Shown piece by piece: positions 18,745 to 28,006 of a DNA stretch of 50,933 nucleotides. The number at the start of each line of letters is the position of its first letter. Position 1 is the stretch's first letter. This DNA comes from Gemmatimonadaceae bacterium (GTDB lineage Bacteria; Gemmatimonadota; Gemmatimonadetes; Gemmatimonadales; Gemmatimonadaceae). Both the position numbers and the translations under genes were made by a program. The stretch covers positions 1 through 50,933 of the forward strand of contig JABFYH010000067.1 of assembly GCA_013361335.1 (NCBI GenBank), in the 5' to 3' direction. The notes beneath the pieces are model-generated. The model worked only from the letters and a program-made list of their open reading frames with translations, was not told the origin of the DNA and searched no databases.

Positions 18745-20282
18745 TGCGCCACGCCCTCGAGATGGTGCATGAGCGCAGCAGCGACACCCGCGGTGCGGAT
18801 GCGCTGGAGCGGTGCAATGACGGCGTCGGCGAACCCCGGCACGGCACCGAGATCGGTGTCCCACAGCTCCCTGTCGGCACACGCGGCGCGCACCAGGCGC
18901 TCGATCGCCGGCGTCGACGCTTCCGGCACGTCCGCCCACAGCGCCGCCAGCCGGTCAGCGTGGTCGTCGGGGGGCACGGGAAGCCCGCGCGCGCGGCGCG
19001 CGGCATGGAAGCGCCCGTCCATGAACGAGAGGAACGCGGCGAACCCGAACGCGAGGGAGCGTGGAGCGCGTCCGGTTCGCGCGGTGAAGGCCAGCACGGA
19101 CGGAATGACGCGCACCCGCATCTTCATCGTGCTCTGGAGGGTGATGTCCACCAGCGCATGCCGAATGAACGGGTTCTGGAACCGTTCCAGCACCGCGCCG
19201 GCGAAGTCCGCCGCGTCCGGTGCGTCGAGCGACGGCACGATCTCGTCGAACATCGCCCGATTCACGAACGACCCGAGCAGCGGGTGCGCCATCGCCTCGT
19301 CGACCGTCTCGCATCCCATGGACAACGCGGCCCCGACCAGCAGGGTGTGCGCGCCGTTCAGCAGGCGTACCTTCCGCTCGCGGTACGGCGTGATGTCCGG
19401 AGCGACGACGATGCCCGGATCGATGCGCGTCCAGGGCAGCCGATCGGGTGCATGGGCACCGTCCTCGATCGCGAAGAGGCGATAGGGCTCGCAGGTCGTG
19501 AGCAGGCGGTCGTCGTACCCGAGCAGCTCGGCAAAGCGGCGCGCCTCGCTGCCGCGCGGCGTGCCCGGGACGATCCGGTCGACGAGCGTGTCGTAGAAGG
19601 GGACCGCCCTGCCGAGCCATTCGGTGAAGCGCGGTCCGAGCGCCCAGCGATCGGCGAGGGAGAGCACGAGCGTGCGGAGCCTGGTGCCATTGCGCTCGAT
19701 CAGCTCGCACGGCACCACCGCGGCACCGCACGCCGGATCGTAGTCGAACTCGCGCGCCCGCTCGAACAGGAATCGGGTCAGCTTCGCCGGAAAGGAGCGT
19801 GGAGGCGCGTCGTCCATCCGGTCGTCGGCGGAGACGGCGATGCCGACTTCGGTCGTGTTCGAGAACACGTACTGGAGCTGCGGAGCGCGCGCCAGCGCGA
19901 GCACGGCATCCCACTCCGACTGCGCGGAGAGCGCACGGCTGACCGACGCGACGATGCGAAACTGCTGCACGGGTCGACCACCCTCTCGCCCTTCCACGGC
20001 CAGCGTGTAGAGTCCATCCTGCTCGCGGAGCGCACGATGGCGCCCGCTGCCCGTGGACCCGATGGCGACGACGCGCCCGCCGAACAGCCCCTGCTGGTTG
20101 GCGCGATGCAGGAAGTCATCGACGAAGCCGCGGAGGAATCCGCCGGTGCCGAACTGCACGGCACGCTCCGGGAGCGCGAGCAGCGCCGGCTCCGGAATCG
20201 AGATGTCGGCGCGGCTGTCGAGGCGCAGACGCTCCAGCCGTTCCCGATTGAGAGCCGGCAGCGCGGAGCTCGTCGCGGTCAC
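18741..20282 (-). CDS. uxaB: Tagaturonate reductase (altronate oxidoreductase)
   Basis: This long-chain mannitol-dehydrogenase-family enzyme interconverts D-tagaturonate and D-altronate with NAD(H). The 513-aa protein has the N-terminal nucleotide-binding region AVQFGTGGFLRGFVDDFLHR, the middle motif FSNTTEVGI, and KVRLLNGAHTLLVG, with the catalytic Lys region typical of UxaB. The C-terminus contains VPPDDHADRLAALW. The GTG start overlaps the altronate dehydratase stop by 4 bases. UxuB (fructuronate reductase) is a close relative. The lack of a second reductase in this operon leaves open whether this enzyme also supplies mannonate for UxuA. Confidence 0.88.
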   Translation of the reverse strand: MTATSSALPALNRERLERLRLDSRADISIPEPALLALPERAVQFGTGGFLRGFVDDFLHRANQQGLFGGRVVAIGSTGSGRHRALREQDGLYTLAVEGREGGRPVQQFRIVASVSRALSAQSEWDAVLALARAPQLQYVFSNTTEVGIAVSADDRMDDAPPRSFPAKLTRFLFERAREFDYDPACGAAVVPCELIERNGTRLRTLVLSLADRWALGPRFTEWLGRAVPFYDTLVDRIVPGTPRGSEARRFAELLGYDDRLLTTCEPYRLFAIEDGAHAPDRLPWTRIDPGIVVAPDITPYRERKVRLLNGAHTLLVGAALSMGCETVDEAMAHPLLGSFVNRAMFDEIVPSLDAPDAADFAGAVLERFQNPFIRHALVDITLQSTMKMRVRVIPSVLAFTARTGRAPRSLAFGFAAFLSFMDGRFHAARRARGLPVPPDDHADRLAALWADVPEASTPAIERLVRAACADRELWDTDLGAVPGFADAVIAPLQRIRTAGVAAALMHHLEGVAQ

Positions 20283-21796
20283 AGCGTCACCCCGTCCTTC
20301 CAGATCGCGATCTCGCGGTACCCCTGGCGTTCGTTGTTCGTCCGTCGCCGGCCCGACGCGACATCGAGGATGAAGGAGAAGAGGTCATCGCTCAGGGCGT
20401 CCATCGAACGGGTGCCGTCCAGCAACCCGCCGGCGTTGAAGTCGATCCAGTGTGGCTTTCGCGCGGCGATGTCCGAGTTCGACGAGATCTTGATCGTCGG
20501 CACGGGGAATCCGAGTGGCGTGCCGCGTCCCGTGGTGAAGAGAAGCACCGTCGCGCCGCTCGCGACCATCGCTGTGGACGATACCCCGTCGTTGCCCGGC
20601 GCCTCGACCAGCGAGAGACCGCCCGGCGTGCCCTGCTCCCCGTATCGCAACACGCGCGTCACCGCGGCGCGCCCTCCCTTCTGGATCGCTCCAAGAGACT
20701 TCTCCTCGAGCGTCGTCAGCCCGCCCGCCGTGTTGCCCGGCGACGGGTTCTCGTGAATGGTCTGCCCATGACGCAGGAAATACGACTTGAAGTCGTTGAT
20801 CATGTCGACGAGCTGCCGAAACACTTCCGGCGTCGCGGCGCGGTTCATGAGCAGCTGCTCGGCGCCGAACATCTCGGGCACCTCGCTGAGGAGGACACCT
20901 CCACCCAGCGCCGTGAGGCGATCGGCGACGCGCCCGAGCAGGGGGTTGGCCGAGATGCCGCTGAAGCCATCGGACCCGCCGCACTTGTGGCCGAGCATGA
21001 GGGCGGACGCCGGCACCGGCTCGCGGCGGTCGTGCGACATGCGCGCCAGGAGCTCGGCAACCGCCTCGACACCACTCTCGCGCTCGTCGGCGACATCCTG
21101 CGAGTTGAAGAACCGGATCCTGCTCCGGTCCACGTCACCGGCGCGCGCGAGCAGGGCGTCCATCTGGTTGTTCTCGCAGCCCAGCCCGAGCACGAGCACG
21201 CCGCCCGCATTGGGGTTGCGGAGCAGCCCGGCGAGCACGGCCTGGGTGTGCGCGAGATCGTCGCCGAGCTGGCTGCATCCGAATGGATGCCCGAACGCGT
21301 GAATGCCGTCGACCGATTCCGGCGCGCGTGCCGCGGCCGTCTTCGCGATGCCCTCGGCCACGAAGTTGACGCAGCCGACGGTGTTGAGGATCCACACCTC
21401 GTTGCGGGTCCCGACGCGGCCGGCGGCGCGGCGGTATCCGTCGAAGGTCGGCATGGGCTCGCCCGGCGCGTCGACCGGACGGGTCGGCGCATAGACGTAT
21501 TCCTCGAGCCCGGAGAGTCGGGTGCGAAGATTGTGGGTATGCACCCAGCCTCCTGCGGAGATGGGAGCGCTCGCCTGACCGATGACGAAGCCGTACTTCA
21601 CCACGAGCCCGTTCGCGTCGATCGGCTGGAGCGCGAGCTTGTGTCCCGCCGGAATGTCGTCGCGGACGATGACGCGCATGCCGGCGACGTCGATCGCCTG
21701 TCCCGGCGCGAGGGGGCGCAACGCCACCCCCACATTGTCGTCGCGATGGATCCGGACCGCGGCCGGGGGTGAAGGAGGAGCGGCGACGGCAGTCAT
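20279..21796 (-). CDS. uxaA: Altronate dehydratase
   Basis: UxaA dehydrates D-altronate to 2-keto-3-deoxygluconate and needs a divalent metal such as iron. The 505-aa protein has an N-terminal SAF domain (about residues 12-105, including the HTHN motif in GGWVHTHNLRTR), then the large dehydratase domain. Landmarks are FDGYRRAAGRVGTRNE, NTVGCVNFVAEGIAK, FGHPFGCSQLGDD, LGLGCENNQ and GHKCGGSDGFSG. Several Cys are placed as in the family and are candidate metal ligands. Both ends overlap neighbours by 4 bases (ATGA with uxuA, GTGA with uxaB). Galactarate dehydratase is homologous, but the N-terminus and operon favour altronate. Confidence 0.93.
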   Translation of the reverse strand: MTAVAAPPSPPAAVRIHRDDNVGVALRPLAPGQAIDVAGMRVIVRDDIPAGHKLALQPIDANGLVVKYGFVIGQASAPISAGGWVHTHNLRTRLSGLEEYVYAPTRPVDAPGEPMPTFDGYRRAAGRVGTRNEVWILNTVGCVNFVAEGIAKTAAARAPESVDGIHAFGHPFGCSQLGDDLAHTQAVLAGLLRNPNAGGVLVLGLGCENNQMDALLARAGDVDRSRIRFFNSQDVADERESGVEAVAELLARMSHDRREPVPASALMLGHKCGGSDGFSGISANPLLGRVADRLTALGGGVLLSEVPEMFGAEQLLMNRAATPEVFRQLVDMINDFKSYFLRHGQTIHENPSPGNTAGGLTTLEEKSLGAIQKGGRAAVTRVLRYGEQGTPGGLSLVEAPGNDGVSSTAMVASGATVLLFTTGRGTPLGFPVPTIKISSNSDIAARKPHWIDFNAGGLLDGTRSMDALSDDLFSFILDVASGRRRTNNERQGYREIAIWKDGVTL

Positions 21797-22863
21797 GAGG
21801 GAAAGCTACTCTCGTCCTCGTCCACCGGGCCGCCGAGCCCCTCCCACAGGCCCTGCAGGTACATGGCGCCGAGGGCGCGGTCGTGCAGGCCGTAACCCGG
21901 CCGGCCGCGCTCGCCCCAGATCATCCGGCCGTGATCGGGACGCATCGGCCCGGTGAAGCCGGCATCGCGCAGGGTCGCGAGCACCGCCCGCATCGGCACG
22001 TCGCCGAAACGTGATGGGTGCGGAGCCTCGTGAAACTGCCGAGGGCCGGTGATCGCCACGTTGCGGCAATGCGCGAAATGAATCCGGCCACGCTCGCCGA
22101 GCCGACGCGCGATGGCCGGCAGGTCGTTCCGCGGGTCCGCGCCGAGCGACCCGGTGCAGAACGTCACCCCGTTCGCCGGGGAATCGACGAGGCCGATCAG
22201 TCGTTCGAGCGCCGCGCCGTCGGTGATGATCCTCGGCAGGCCGAAGATCGACCAGGGCGGGTCGTCGGGATGGATGGCCATGCGCACACCGGCCCGCGCC
22301 GCTTCAGGGGCGACCCGCTCGAGAAACCACGCGAGATGCTCCCAGAGGCGCTCGCCGTCCACCGCGCGATAGGCGTCCAGCAATGCCGCCAGCTCCGCTG
22401 CCGAGTAGGCCGCCGCCCATCCCGGCAGATCGCCCGTACCGCCGGACAGGTCGATGCGCGAGAGCGCCGCGTCGTCGTAGGCGAGCGCGGTCGAGCCATC
22501 GGACAGTCGCATCGAGAGGTCGGTGCGCGTCCAGTCGAAGATCGGCATGAAGTTGTAGCACAGCACCGGCACGCCCACATCGCCCATCGCATGGACGCTG
22601 GCGCAGTACTGATCGGCCAGCCGATCGCGTGACGGGCGACCGAGCTTGATGTCCTCGTGCACCGGGATGCTCTCGACGACGGCGAATTGCAGTCCCGCCG
22701 CATCGATCGTCTCGGCCAACCGCGACAGCGCCGCCAGCGGCCACGCATCTCCGACCGCGACGTCGTACAGGGCGCTCACGATCCCCCGCACCCCGGGGAT
22801 CTGGCGGATGTGCTCGAGCGGAATCGGGTCGGATGCCCCGAACCAGCGGAAGGTCATCTGCAT
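21793..22863 (-). CDS. uxuA: Mannonate dehydratase
   Basis: UxuA dehydrates D-mannonate to 2-keto-3-deoxygluconate. The 356-aa protein has the family N-terminus TFRWFGASDPIPLEHIRQI, then VVESIPVHEDIKLG, CYNFMPIFDWTRTDL and IHPDDPPWSIFGLPRI. The metal-binding segment follows: FCTGSLG, IHFAHCRNV and MRPDHGRMIWGE. Length is slightly below the 360-395 aa norm. Two ATGs, two codons apart, compete as start. It lies after the transporter with a 28-base gap, the widest break in the catabolic part of the operon. A dedicated fructuronate reductase is not in the window. Confidence 0.94.
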   Translation of the reverse strand: MQMTFRWFGASDPIPLEHIRQIPGVRGIVSALYDVAVGDAWPLAALSRLAETIDAAGLQFAVVESIPVHEDIKLGRPSRDRLADQYCASVHAMGDVGVPVLCYNFMPIFDWTRTDLSMRLSDGSTALAYDDAALSRIDLSGGTGDLPGWAAAYSAAELAALLDAYRAVDGERLWEHLAWFLERVAPEAARAGVRMAIHPDDPPWSIFGLPRIITDGAALERLIGLVDSPANGVTFCTGSLGADPRNDLPAIARRLGERGRIHFAHCRNVAITGPRQFHEAPHPSRFGDVPMRAVLATLRDAGFTGPMRPDHGRMIWGERGRPGYGLHDRALGAMYLQGLWEGLGGPVDEDESSFPS

Positions 22864-22891
22864 CGTGCGGCCATCGCGAAGGGGACGCCCG

Positions 22892-24211
22892 TCACTCGAC
22901 GGAGGCCGGGACGTCGCTGATCGGCTCCAGGCGCGGCACGAGCAGCTGGATGATCAGCCAGGCGGTGACGTAGGCCAACCCGCACACGACGAAGATCGGG
23001 CGGTAGTCGTTGTGGTTGGCTTGCAGCACGGCCCCGGTGGAGCGCTGAAAGAAGAAGCCCATCGTGGCGCCGGCGAAGCCGCCGATCCCGGTGACGGAAC
23101 CCACCGCACGGCGCGGGAACATGTCGCTGCTCAGCGTATAGATGTTGGCCGACCACCACTGGTGGGCCGCCGCCGCCACGCTGACGATCAGCACCGCGGC
23201 CCACAGCCCGTTCACGCGTGGGGCGAACAGCGTCGGCACGATCAGGAGCGCCGGGATGAGCAACGCCGTCTTCCGCGCGCGATTCAGCGACCAGCCGCGC
23301 TTGATGAGTGGCGCCGACAGCCATCCGCCGCCGACCGATCCCAGATCGGCCACCAGATAGATCACGATCAGGGGCAGCGCGAGCGACGCGAGCTTGATGC
23401 CGTGCTTTGCATCGAGAAATTTCGGCAGCCAGAACAGGTAGAACCACCAGACCGGATCGGTCAGTCCCTTGCCGGCGACGACCGCCCACGTCTGGCGATA
23501 GCCCAGCAGGCGGAGCCACGGAATGCGGGTGCTGGCCTGCGGACCATCGCTCTGGATGTAGGCGCGCTCGGCCATCGACAGGCGTGGGCTCTCGTCGGGC
23601 GAGCGATAGATGGCGAGCCAGAAGGCGAGCCAGATGAAGCCCAGCGCTCCGGTGACGAGGAACGCGGGGCGCCATCCCCACCGCAGGGTGATCCACGGAA
23701 CGATCAGCGGTGCGACGATGGCGCCGACGTTCGTCCCGGCGTTGAAGATGCCCGTGGCGAATGCGCGCTCGCGCGCCGGAAACCACTCGGCCACCGTCTT
23801 GATCGATCCGGGAAAGTTCGCCGACTCGCCGAGCCCCAGGGCGAAGCGTGCCGCGCTGAAGCCGGCCGCGCTGAAGGCGAGCGCGTGTCCCATCGCTGCG
23901 ACGCTCCACACCACGATCGCGCCCGTGAAGCCGCGCCGCACGCCGACGCGATCCATCAGCCGCCCCACGAACAGGAATCCCAGCGCGTACGCGAGCGTGA
24001 AGTACGACACGATCGTCCCGTACTGCGACTCCGACCATCCGATCTCCCGTTGCAGCGTCGGAGCGAGAATCCCGAGCACTTGCCGGTCGACATAGTTGAT
24101 CGTCGTCGCGAAGAACAGCAGCGCACAGATCGTCCAGCGATACCGGCCGATCGGCGTCGCGGCGCGCGGCGTCTCCGCCTCGGTCCGCACCGTGGCGGGT
24201 GCGCCGGTCAC
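22892..24211 (-). CDS. exuT: Hexuronate transporter, MFS (ExuT/anion:cation symporter)
   Basis: This major-facilitator permease probably imports glucuronate and galacturonate with protons across the inner membrane. The 439-aa protein shows about twelve hydrophobic segments. The first helix carries NYVDRQVLGILAPTLQ, the hallmark of the ACS/ExuT family, followed by the MFS loop signature GRLMDRVGVRRG. Later landmarks are FALGLGESANFPGSIKTVAEW and FNAGTNVGAIVAPL. The GTG start overlaps the uxaC stop as GTGA. Other family members carry aldonates, glucarate or pantothenate, but its place between uxaC and uxuA supports hexuronates. Confidence 0.9.
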   Translation of the reverse strand: MTGAPATVRTEAETPRAATPIGRYRWTICALLFFATTINYVDRQVLGILAPTLQREIGWSESQYGTIVSYFTLAYALGFLFVGRLMDRVGVRRGFTGAIVVWSVAAMGHALAFSAAGFSAARFALGLGESANFPGSIKTVAEWFPARERAFATGIFNAGTNVGAIVAPLIVPWITLRWGWRPAFLVTGALGFIWLAFWLAIYRSPDESPRLSMAERAYIQSDGPQASTRIPWLRLLGYRQTWAVVAGKGLTDPVWWFYLFWLPKFLDAKHGIKLASLALPLIVIYLVADLGSVGGGWLSAPLIKRGWSLNRARKTALLIPALLIVPTLFAPRVNGLWAAVLIVSVAAAAHQWWSANIYTLSSDMFPRRAVGSVTGIGGFAGATMGFFFQRSTGAVLQANHNDYRPIFVVCGLAYVTAWLIIQLLVPRLEPISDVPASVE

Positions 24212-25680
24212 GGGGTAACCCCGACGGTGGCGGGAGCGGGGGCGAGCTTGTAGGTCTGGCGAGGCAGCTCGTAGGCGAGCGCGCGGGCCATCTCGCGCGC
24301 CTCGCTCATGCCGACGACGTGGCGTGCCACCAGGCCTCCCAGATAGTTGGCGTCCAGTCGTCGCGCGAGGTCGTGCCGGGCCGGAATGGAGCAAAAGGCC
24401 CGCGTATCGTCGTTGAAGCCGGCCGTGTTCCAGATGCCCGCCGTCTCCGTGGTCCGCTCGCGGTAGCGACGCATCCCCTCGAGGGAATCATGGAACCACC
24501 ACGGCGGGCCCAGTGTCACCGCTGGATAATGGCCGGCCAGGGGCGCAAGCTCGCGGGCGTACGTCGACTCGTCCAGCGTGAACAGCACCAGCGTCAGCCG
24601 CGGATCGTTGCCGAAGGCGTTGAGCAGGGGCTGCAGATTGCGCGTGAACTCGGTCGCGACGGGGATGTCGCCTCCCTTGTCCGGGCCGTAGCGCTCGAAG
24701 AGGGCCTGATCGTGATTGCGCAGCGCGCCTGCATGGAGCTGCATCACGAGCCCATCCTCGACCGACATGCTCGCCATCTCCATGAGCATGTGCGCCTCGA
24801 AGCGGCGCTGGTCGTCGGGCGTCGCGTCACCGCGGGTGGCGCGCTGGAAGAGCGCCTGTGCACCGCCCGTCGGCAGCCAGCCGGTGGTCGGAGCCACCAC
24901 GGCATGGTCGGTGGCCGTCGCCCCGAGCTCCCGGAAATACCGGCGCCGTGCCACGAGCGCGGCACGGAAGCTCTCGTAATCGTGAACGGCGGCGCCATGC
25001 AGGCGCGCGAGCTCGGCGCGCTCCGTCTCCCAGCCGGGCGACGCGATGCGGAACAACGCGTCGGGTCGAAAGGTGGGGAGCACCCGCCCGGACCAGTCGG
25101 AGTCGCGAATCGCCCGATGATGGTCGAGCGTGTCGGTCGCGGCGTCCGTCGTCGCGAGGACTTCGATGTCGAAGCGCTCGTAGAGCGCGCGCGGACGGAA
25201 CTCGGGACTGCGGAGCTTCGCGTCGAGCTCGTCGTAGATGCGTTGCGCCGTTGCGCCGCTGAGCTGCCACTCGATGCCGAACACCTCCGACAGCTCGTGG
25301 TCGAGCCAGGCGCCGCTCGGCGTCCCGCGGAAGAGGTAATAGTGCTCCGCGAACAGCTGCCAGATGCGACGCGGGTCCCGCTCCACTGCGGTGCCGTCGC
25401 GGGTCGGGACGCCAAGCGCTTCGAGGGGCACGCCGCGCGAGTGAAGCATCCGGAAGAGATAGTGATCCGGAATGATCAGCAGCGACGCCGGCTCGGGGAA
25501 GGCGGCATTCTCGGCGAGGAGCGCGGGATCGACATGGCCGTGCGGGCACACGAGCGGCAGCGTCCGCGTGCCCTCGTACAGTTCGGATGCGGCGCGGCGC
25601 ACGGCCGGATCCGAATCGAAGAAGCGATGCTCGTGCAGCACGAGGCGCGTCGCGCCGGGCGGCGCGGAGACCGTCGTCAT
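24208..25680 (-). CDS. uxaC: Uronate isomerase
   Basis: UxaC isomerises D-glucuronate to D-fructuronate and D-galacturonate to D-tagaturonate, opening both branches of the pathway. The 490-aa amidohydrolase-superfamily protein has LVCPHGHVDPALLAENA at the N-terminus (HxH metal ligands), HYYLFRGTPSGAWLDHEL, VLATTDAATDTLDHH (Asp/His active-site region), VMQLHAGALRNH and the late GIWNTAGFNDDTRAFCSIPA segment of the family. Length is slightly above the 470 aa typical of E. coli UxaC. It is the first enzyme gene after lacI, with 17 bases between, and it overlaps the transporter gene. Confidence 0.95.
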   Translation of the reverse strand: MTTVSAPPGATRLVLHEHRFFDSDPAVRRAASELYEGTRTLPLVCPHGHVDPALLAENAAFPEPASLLIIPDHYLFRMLHSRGVPLEALGVPTRDGTAVERDPRRIWQLFAEHYYLFRGTPSGAWLDHELSEVFGIEWQLSGATAQRIYDELDAKLRSPEFRPRALYERFDIEVLATTDAATDTLDHHRAIRDSDWSGRVLPTFRPDALFRIASPGWETERAELARLHGAAVHDYESFRAALVARRRYFRELGATATDHAVVAPTTGWLPTGGAQALFQRATRGDATPDDQRRFEAHMLMEMASMSVEDGLVMQLHAGALRNHDQALFERYGPDKGGDIPVATEFTRNLQPLLNAFGNDPRLTLVLFTLDESTYARELAPLAGHYPAVTLGPPWWFHDSLEGMRRYRERTTETAGIWNTAGFNDDTRAFCSIPARHDLARRLDANYLGGLVARHVVGMSEAREMARALAYELPRQTYKLAPAPATVGVTP

Positions 25681-25697
25681 GGGAGAACGGCCCGGGC

Positions 25698-26741
25698 TCA
25701 GGCGAGCACGCCGACCGGCCGCAGCGACGACTCACGCACGACGAGCTCGGCGGAAAAGACGTGGCGGACGGCTTCGTGACCGCCTTTGTGCGACAGCTGC
25801 GTCTCGAGCAGACGGGCGGCCTCGTCGCCGAGCTCCGCCATCGGCATCGCCATCGTCGTCAGGCCGGGAGCGATCAGGCCGGCCATCGGCACGTTGTCGA
25901 ATCCCACGAGGGCGATGTCGTCGGGGGCGGAGAGCCCCGCTTCCCGCAACGCGCTCAGCGCGCCGAGGGCCATCATGTCGTTCGCGGCAAAGACCGCGTC
26001 CGGCCGCTGGTCCAGCGCGAGGAGTCGGCGCATCGCGGTACGGCCGCTCTCGAAGCGGAAATTGCCCTCCACGACGAGTCGCGGATCCGACGCGCGTCCC
26101 AGATCGGCGAGGGCGCGGCGGTAGCCCTCGTGCCGCTGCACGCGCCCGAAGGTGGCGCTGCCGGCCCCCGCGCTCGGCCCGGTGATCATCGCGATGCGTT
26201 CGCAGCCCCGATCGTGCAGGTGCCGCGTCGCGGCGTATGCCGCGCGCTCCGAATCGACGAGGAGGGAGCTCACCTGGGGAATGGTGTACTCGCGCTCGAT
26301 GGAGATCACCGGCACGCGCGCCCGGACCCTGACGAACGCTTCCAGCGCTTTCTCCGGGACGCTGTCGCCGATGATCACGAGGCCGACGATCTGCCCCTCG
26401 ACGAGCATGCGGAGGTTGGATTCCCCGAGGAGATGCTGGTGATCGGAGTCGCACAGGGACAGCGAGCGGCCGGCTGCATTCAGCGCGTGGCTCAGGCTCC
26501 GGACGATCTGGGTGAAGAAGGGATTGGTGAGATCGGAGACGATGACGCCGACGGCGTGGCCCTGGCGCTGCTTCAGGCCGCGTGCGTACTGGTTGGGATG
26601 GTACCCCATCTCGGCCACGGCGCGCTGCACGCGGCTTCGCGTCTTCTGCGACACCCACTCGGCCTCGTTGACGACGGCCGACACGGTGGCGATGGACACG
26701 TTGCACCGCCTCGCGATGTCGTGCAGGGTGACGTGTGGCAT
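25698..26741 (-). CDS. LacI-family transcriptional regulator of uronate operon
   Basis: This LacI/GalR repressor (347 aa) probably senses a uronate or a pathway intermediate. The N-terminal helix-turn-helix is TLHDIARRCNVSIATVSAVV, with the hinge helix following (AEMGYHPNQYARGLKQR). The rest is a periplasmic-binding-protein-like domain with HAVGVIVSDLTNPFFTQIV, ERIAMITGPSAGAGS, DAVFAANDMMALGAL and IALVGFDNVPMAGLI. It is the first gene of the operon, so it represses its own transcription if the promoter-spacer site is its operator. The longer upstream frame has no support. UxuR/KdgR-like function is inferred from context, and the effector is not known. Confidence 0.9.
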   Translation of the reverse strand: MPHVTLHDIARRCNVSIATVSAVVNEAEWVSQKTRSRVQRAVAEMGYHPNQYARGLKQRQGHAVGVIVSDLTNPFFTQIVRSLSHALNAAGRSLSLCDSDHQHLLGESNLRMLVEGQIVGLVIIGDSVPEKALEAFVRVRARVPVISIEREYTIPQVSSLLVDSERAAYAATRHLHDRGCERIAMITGPSAGAGSATFGRVQRHEGYRRALADLGRASDPRLVVEGNFRFESGRTAMRRLLALDQRPDAVFAANDMMALGALSALREAGLSAPDDIALVGFDNVPMAGLIAPGLTTMAMPMAELGDEAARLLETQLSHKGGHEAVRHVFSAELVVRESSLRPVGVLA

Positions 26742-26774
26742 CCGGTGAAGGGCAGTCCCTGGAAGGTTCGGACG

Positions 26775-26803
26775 AGAGTATCTGCAACGTTTAACTCTGT
26801 CAA
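26775..26803 (-). promoter_or_regulatory. Promoter with TTAAACG operator core, upstream of lacI/uronate operon
   Basis: Read on the minus strand, TTGACA and TACTCT are separated by 17 bases. The spacer contains GTTAAACGTTG, so a bound repressor would block polymerase. The start codon of lacI lies about 33 bases past the -10. The same TTAAACG core lies in the susC and Gfo/Idh promoters. The right half is less symmetric than in classic LacI operators. Confidence 0.62.
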
Positions 26804-26818
26804 CACGACATACCGCGC

Positions 26819-27937
26819 TCACTGCGCGAAGGCGTCGTAATAGCGCTCCACGCTGCGTGTCGCCGCCGCTCCGGTCATGATCAGCACCTCGTGACGAAAG
26901 GTGACCGACTGGCCCGGCGCCAGCCGCAGATTCAGTTGATCGCGGCCGTTGGTGAAGATCTTCTGCCCGAGCGGGTTGGCGGCGAACAGGCCGTATCCCC
27001 GCGCGTGCCAGTAGGTGGGAAAGCCGGGATTCCCGGGATGGTCCAGCATCGCGATACGGACCGCCTCGCCGTTCACCACGCCCGACAAGGTCGCCCATCG
27101 TCCGCGTGTCCCCCACACGGCGTCGCCCTCACGACCCTCCGACGACAGGTACCGTCCGGTCACGCCCGTGTTGTCCAGCACCGCGACGGCGGTCGCGCGG
27201 CCGCTCGCATCCGTGAACTTCTCGGGCGTGGTGGACGGCTGCTCGAGGCCGCGGGCCACGCGCATCCCGATCAGCCCTTCCTTGTCATCGATGAACTCCA
27301 CGGGGCGCCCCAGGGCGGTCAGCGTGGTGATGCGGTCGATCGCCCGCAGGTCGGTACCCCCGCGGAAGATGAAGTGGGTGGCTTCGCGGAGCAGCGCCGT
27401 CCCCGTGGCATCCACCCAGTCCGTCGTGACGTCCAGGGTCCCGGCACCTCGTCCACTGGTCGTGCCGTCGATGGAGCGGTGCACGATGGTCCCCATCTTC
27501 GGGGCGTCTTCCGGCTTGATCGCCGTCGAGTTGTTCCAGAAATCCAGGCCGTTGACGTTTCCATAGCTGAACCACAGGCCGGCGTGATGGGGATGATCCA
27601 CCCGCTCACCGGGGCGCGGCTCCAGCGGGTACCCGCGCGTCACGATCGTGCCGCTGGCGGTGCGGAGGGGAAACAGGACCGGCTTCTTGAGGCTCGACGG
27701 ATAGATGTACGACGTGAACGGCCGTCCGCCGATCAGCACGTCGACACGCTGCGCGTCCGGCCGCGCGAGCACCTGCACTTCCTCATCGGCACCATTCATG
27801 GAGACACTGGCGGCGGATGCGCGCGTCGCGTCCGGCATGGGGGCGCGGGACGACGCGCCGGGTGCGCACGCCGCGGCGGCCGCGGCGACGCACAGGACGA
27901 CGGACAGGCGGTCACGCGTGAACGGAGCCATGAACAT
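26819..27937 (-). CDS. DUF6807 (PmoA-like) exported protein
   Basis: This 372-aa exported protein is of the DUF6807 family, often labelled PmoA; the name is not evidence of methane oxidation. The N-terminus is a signal sequence ending in AAAACAPG, probably a lipoprotein. The family landmarks are RPFTSYIYPSSLKKPVLFPL, RVDHPHHAGLWFSYGNVNG (conserved HPHH), and late in the protein DHPGNPGFPTYWHARGYG. The fold is thought to be a beta-sandwich, and members often sit beside Gfo/Idh and sugar-isomerase genes in polysaccharide loci, as here. It ends 77 bases before lacI. Biochemical role unknown; a carbohydrate-active role is inferred from company. Confidence 0.75.
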   Translation of the reverse strand: MFMAPFTRDRLSVVLCVAAAAAACAPGASSRAPMPDATRASAASVSMNGADEEVQVLARPDAQRVDVLIGGRPFTSYIYPSSLKKPVLFPLRTASGTIVTRGYPLEPRPGERVDHPHHAGLWFSYGNVNGLDFWNNSTAIKPEDAPKMGTIVHRSIDGTTSGRGAGTLDVTTDWVDATGTALLREATHFIFRGGTDLRAIDRITTLTALGRPVEFIDDKEGLIGMRVARGLEQPSTTPEKFTDASGRATAVAVLDNTGVTGRYLSSEGREGDAVWGTRGRWATLSGVVNGEAVRIAMLDHPGNPGFPTYWHARGYGLFAANPLGQKIFTNGRDQLNLRLAPGQSVTFRHEVLIMTGAAATRSVERYYDAFAQ

Positions 27938-28006
27938 GTGGGATCGTCTCGTCAGTGATGGAGCGGGACACGGAGGATCGAACGCGGAGCCGGCGGCGGG
28001 ACGGTG

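Noticed and set aside
26819-27937. Methane monooxygenase subunit (PmoA name)
   Set aside because: The name is inherited from the family label. The protein is a secreted soluble domain and no PmoB/PmoC or membrane-integral monooxygenase features are present.
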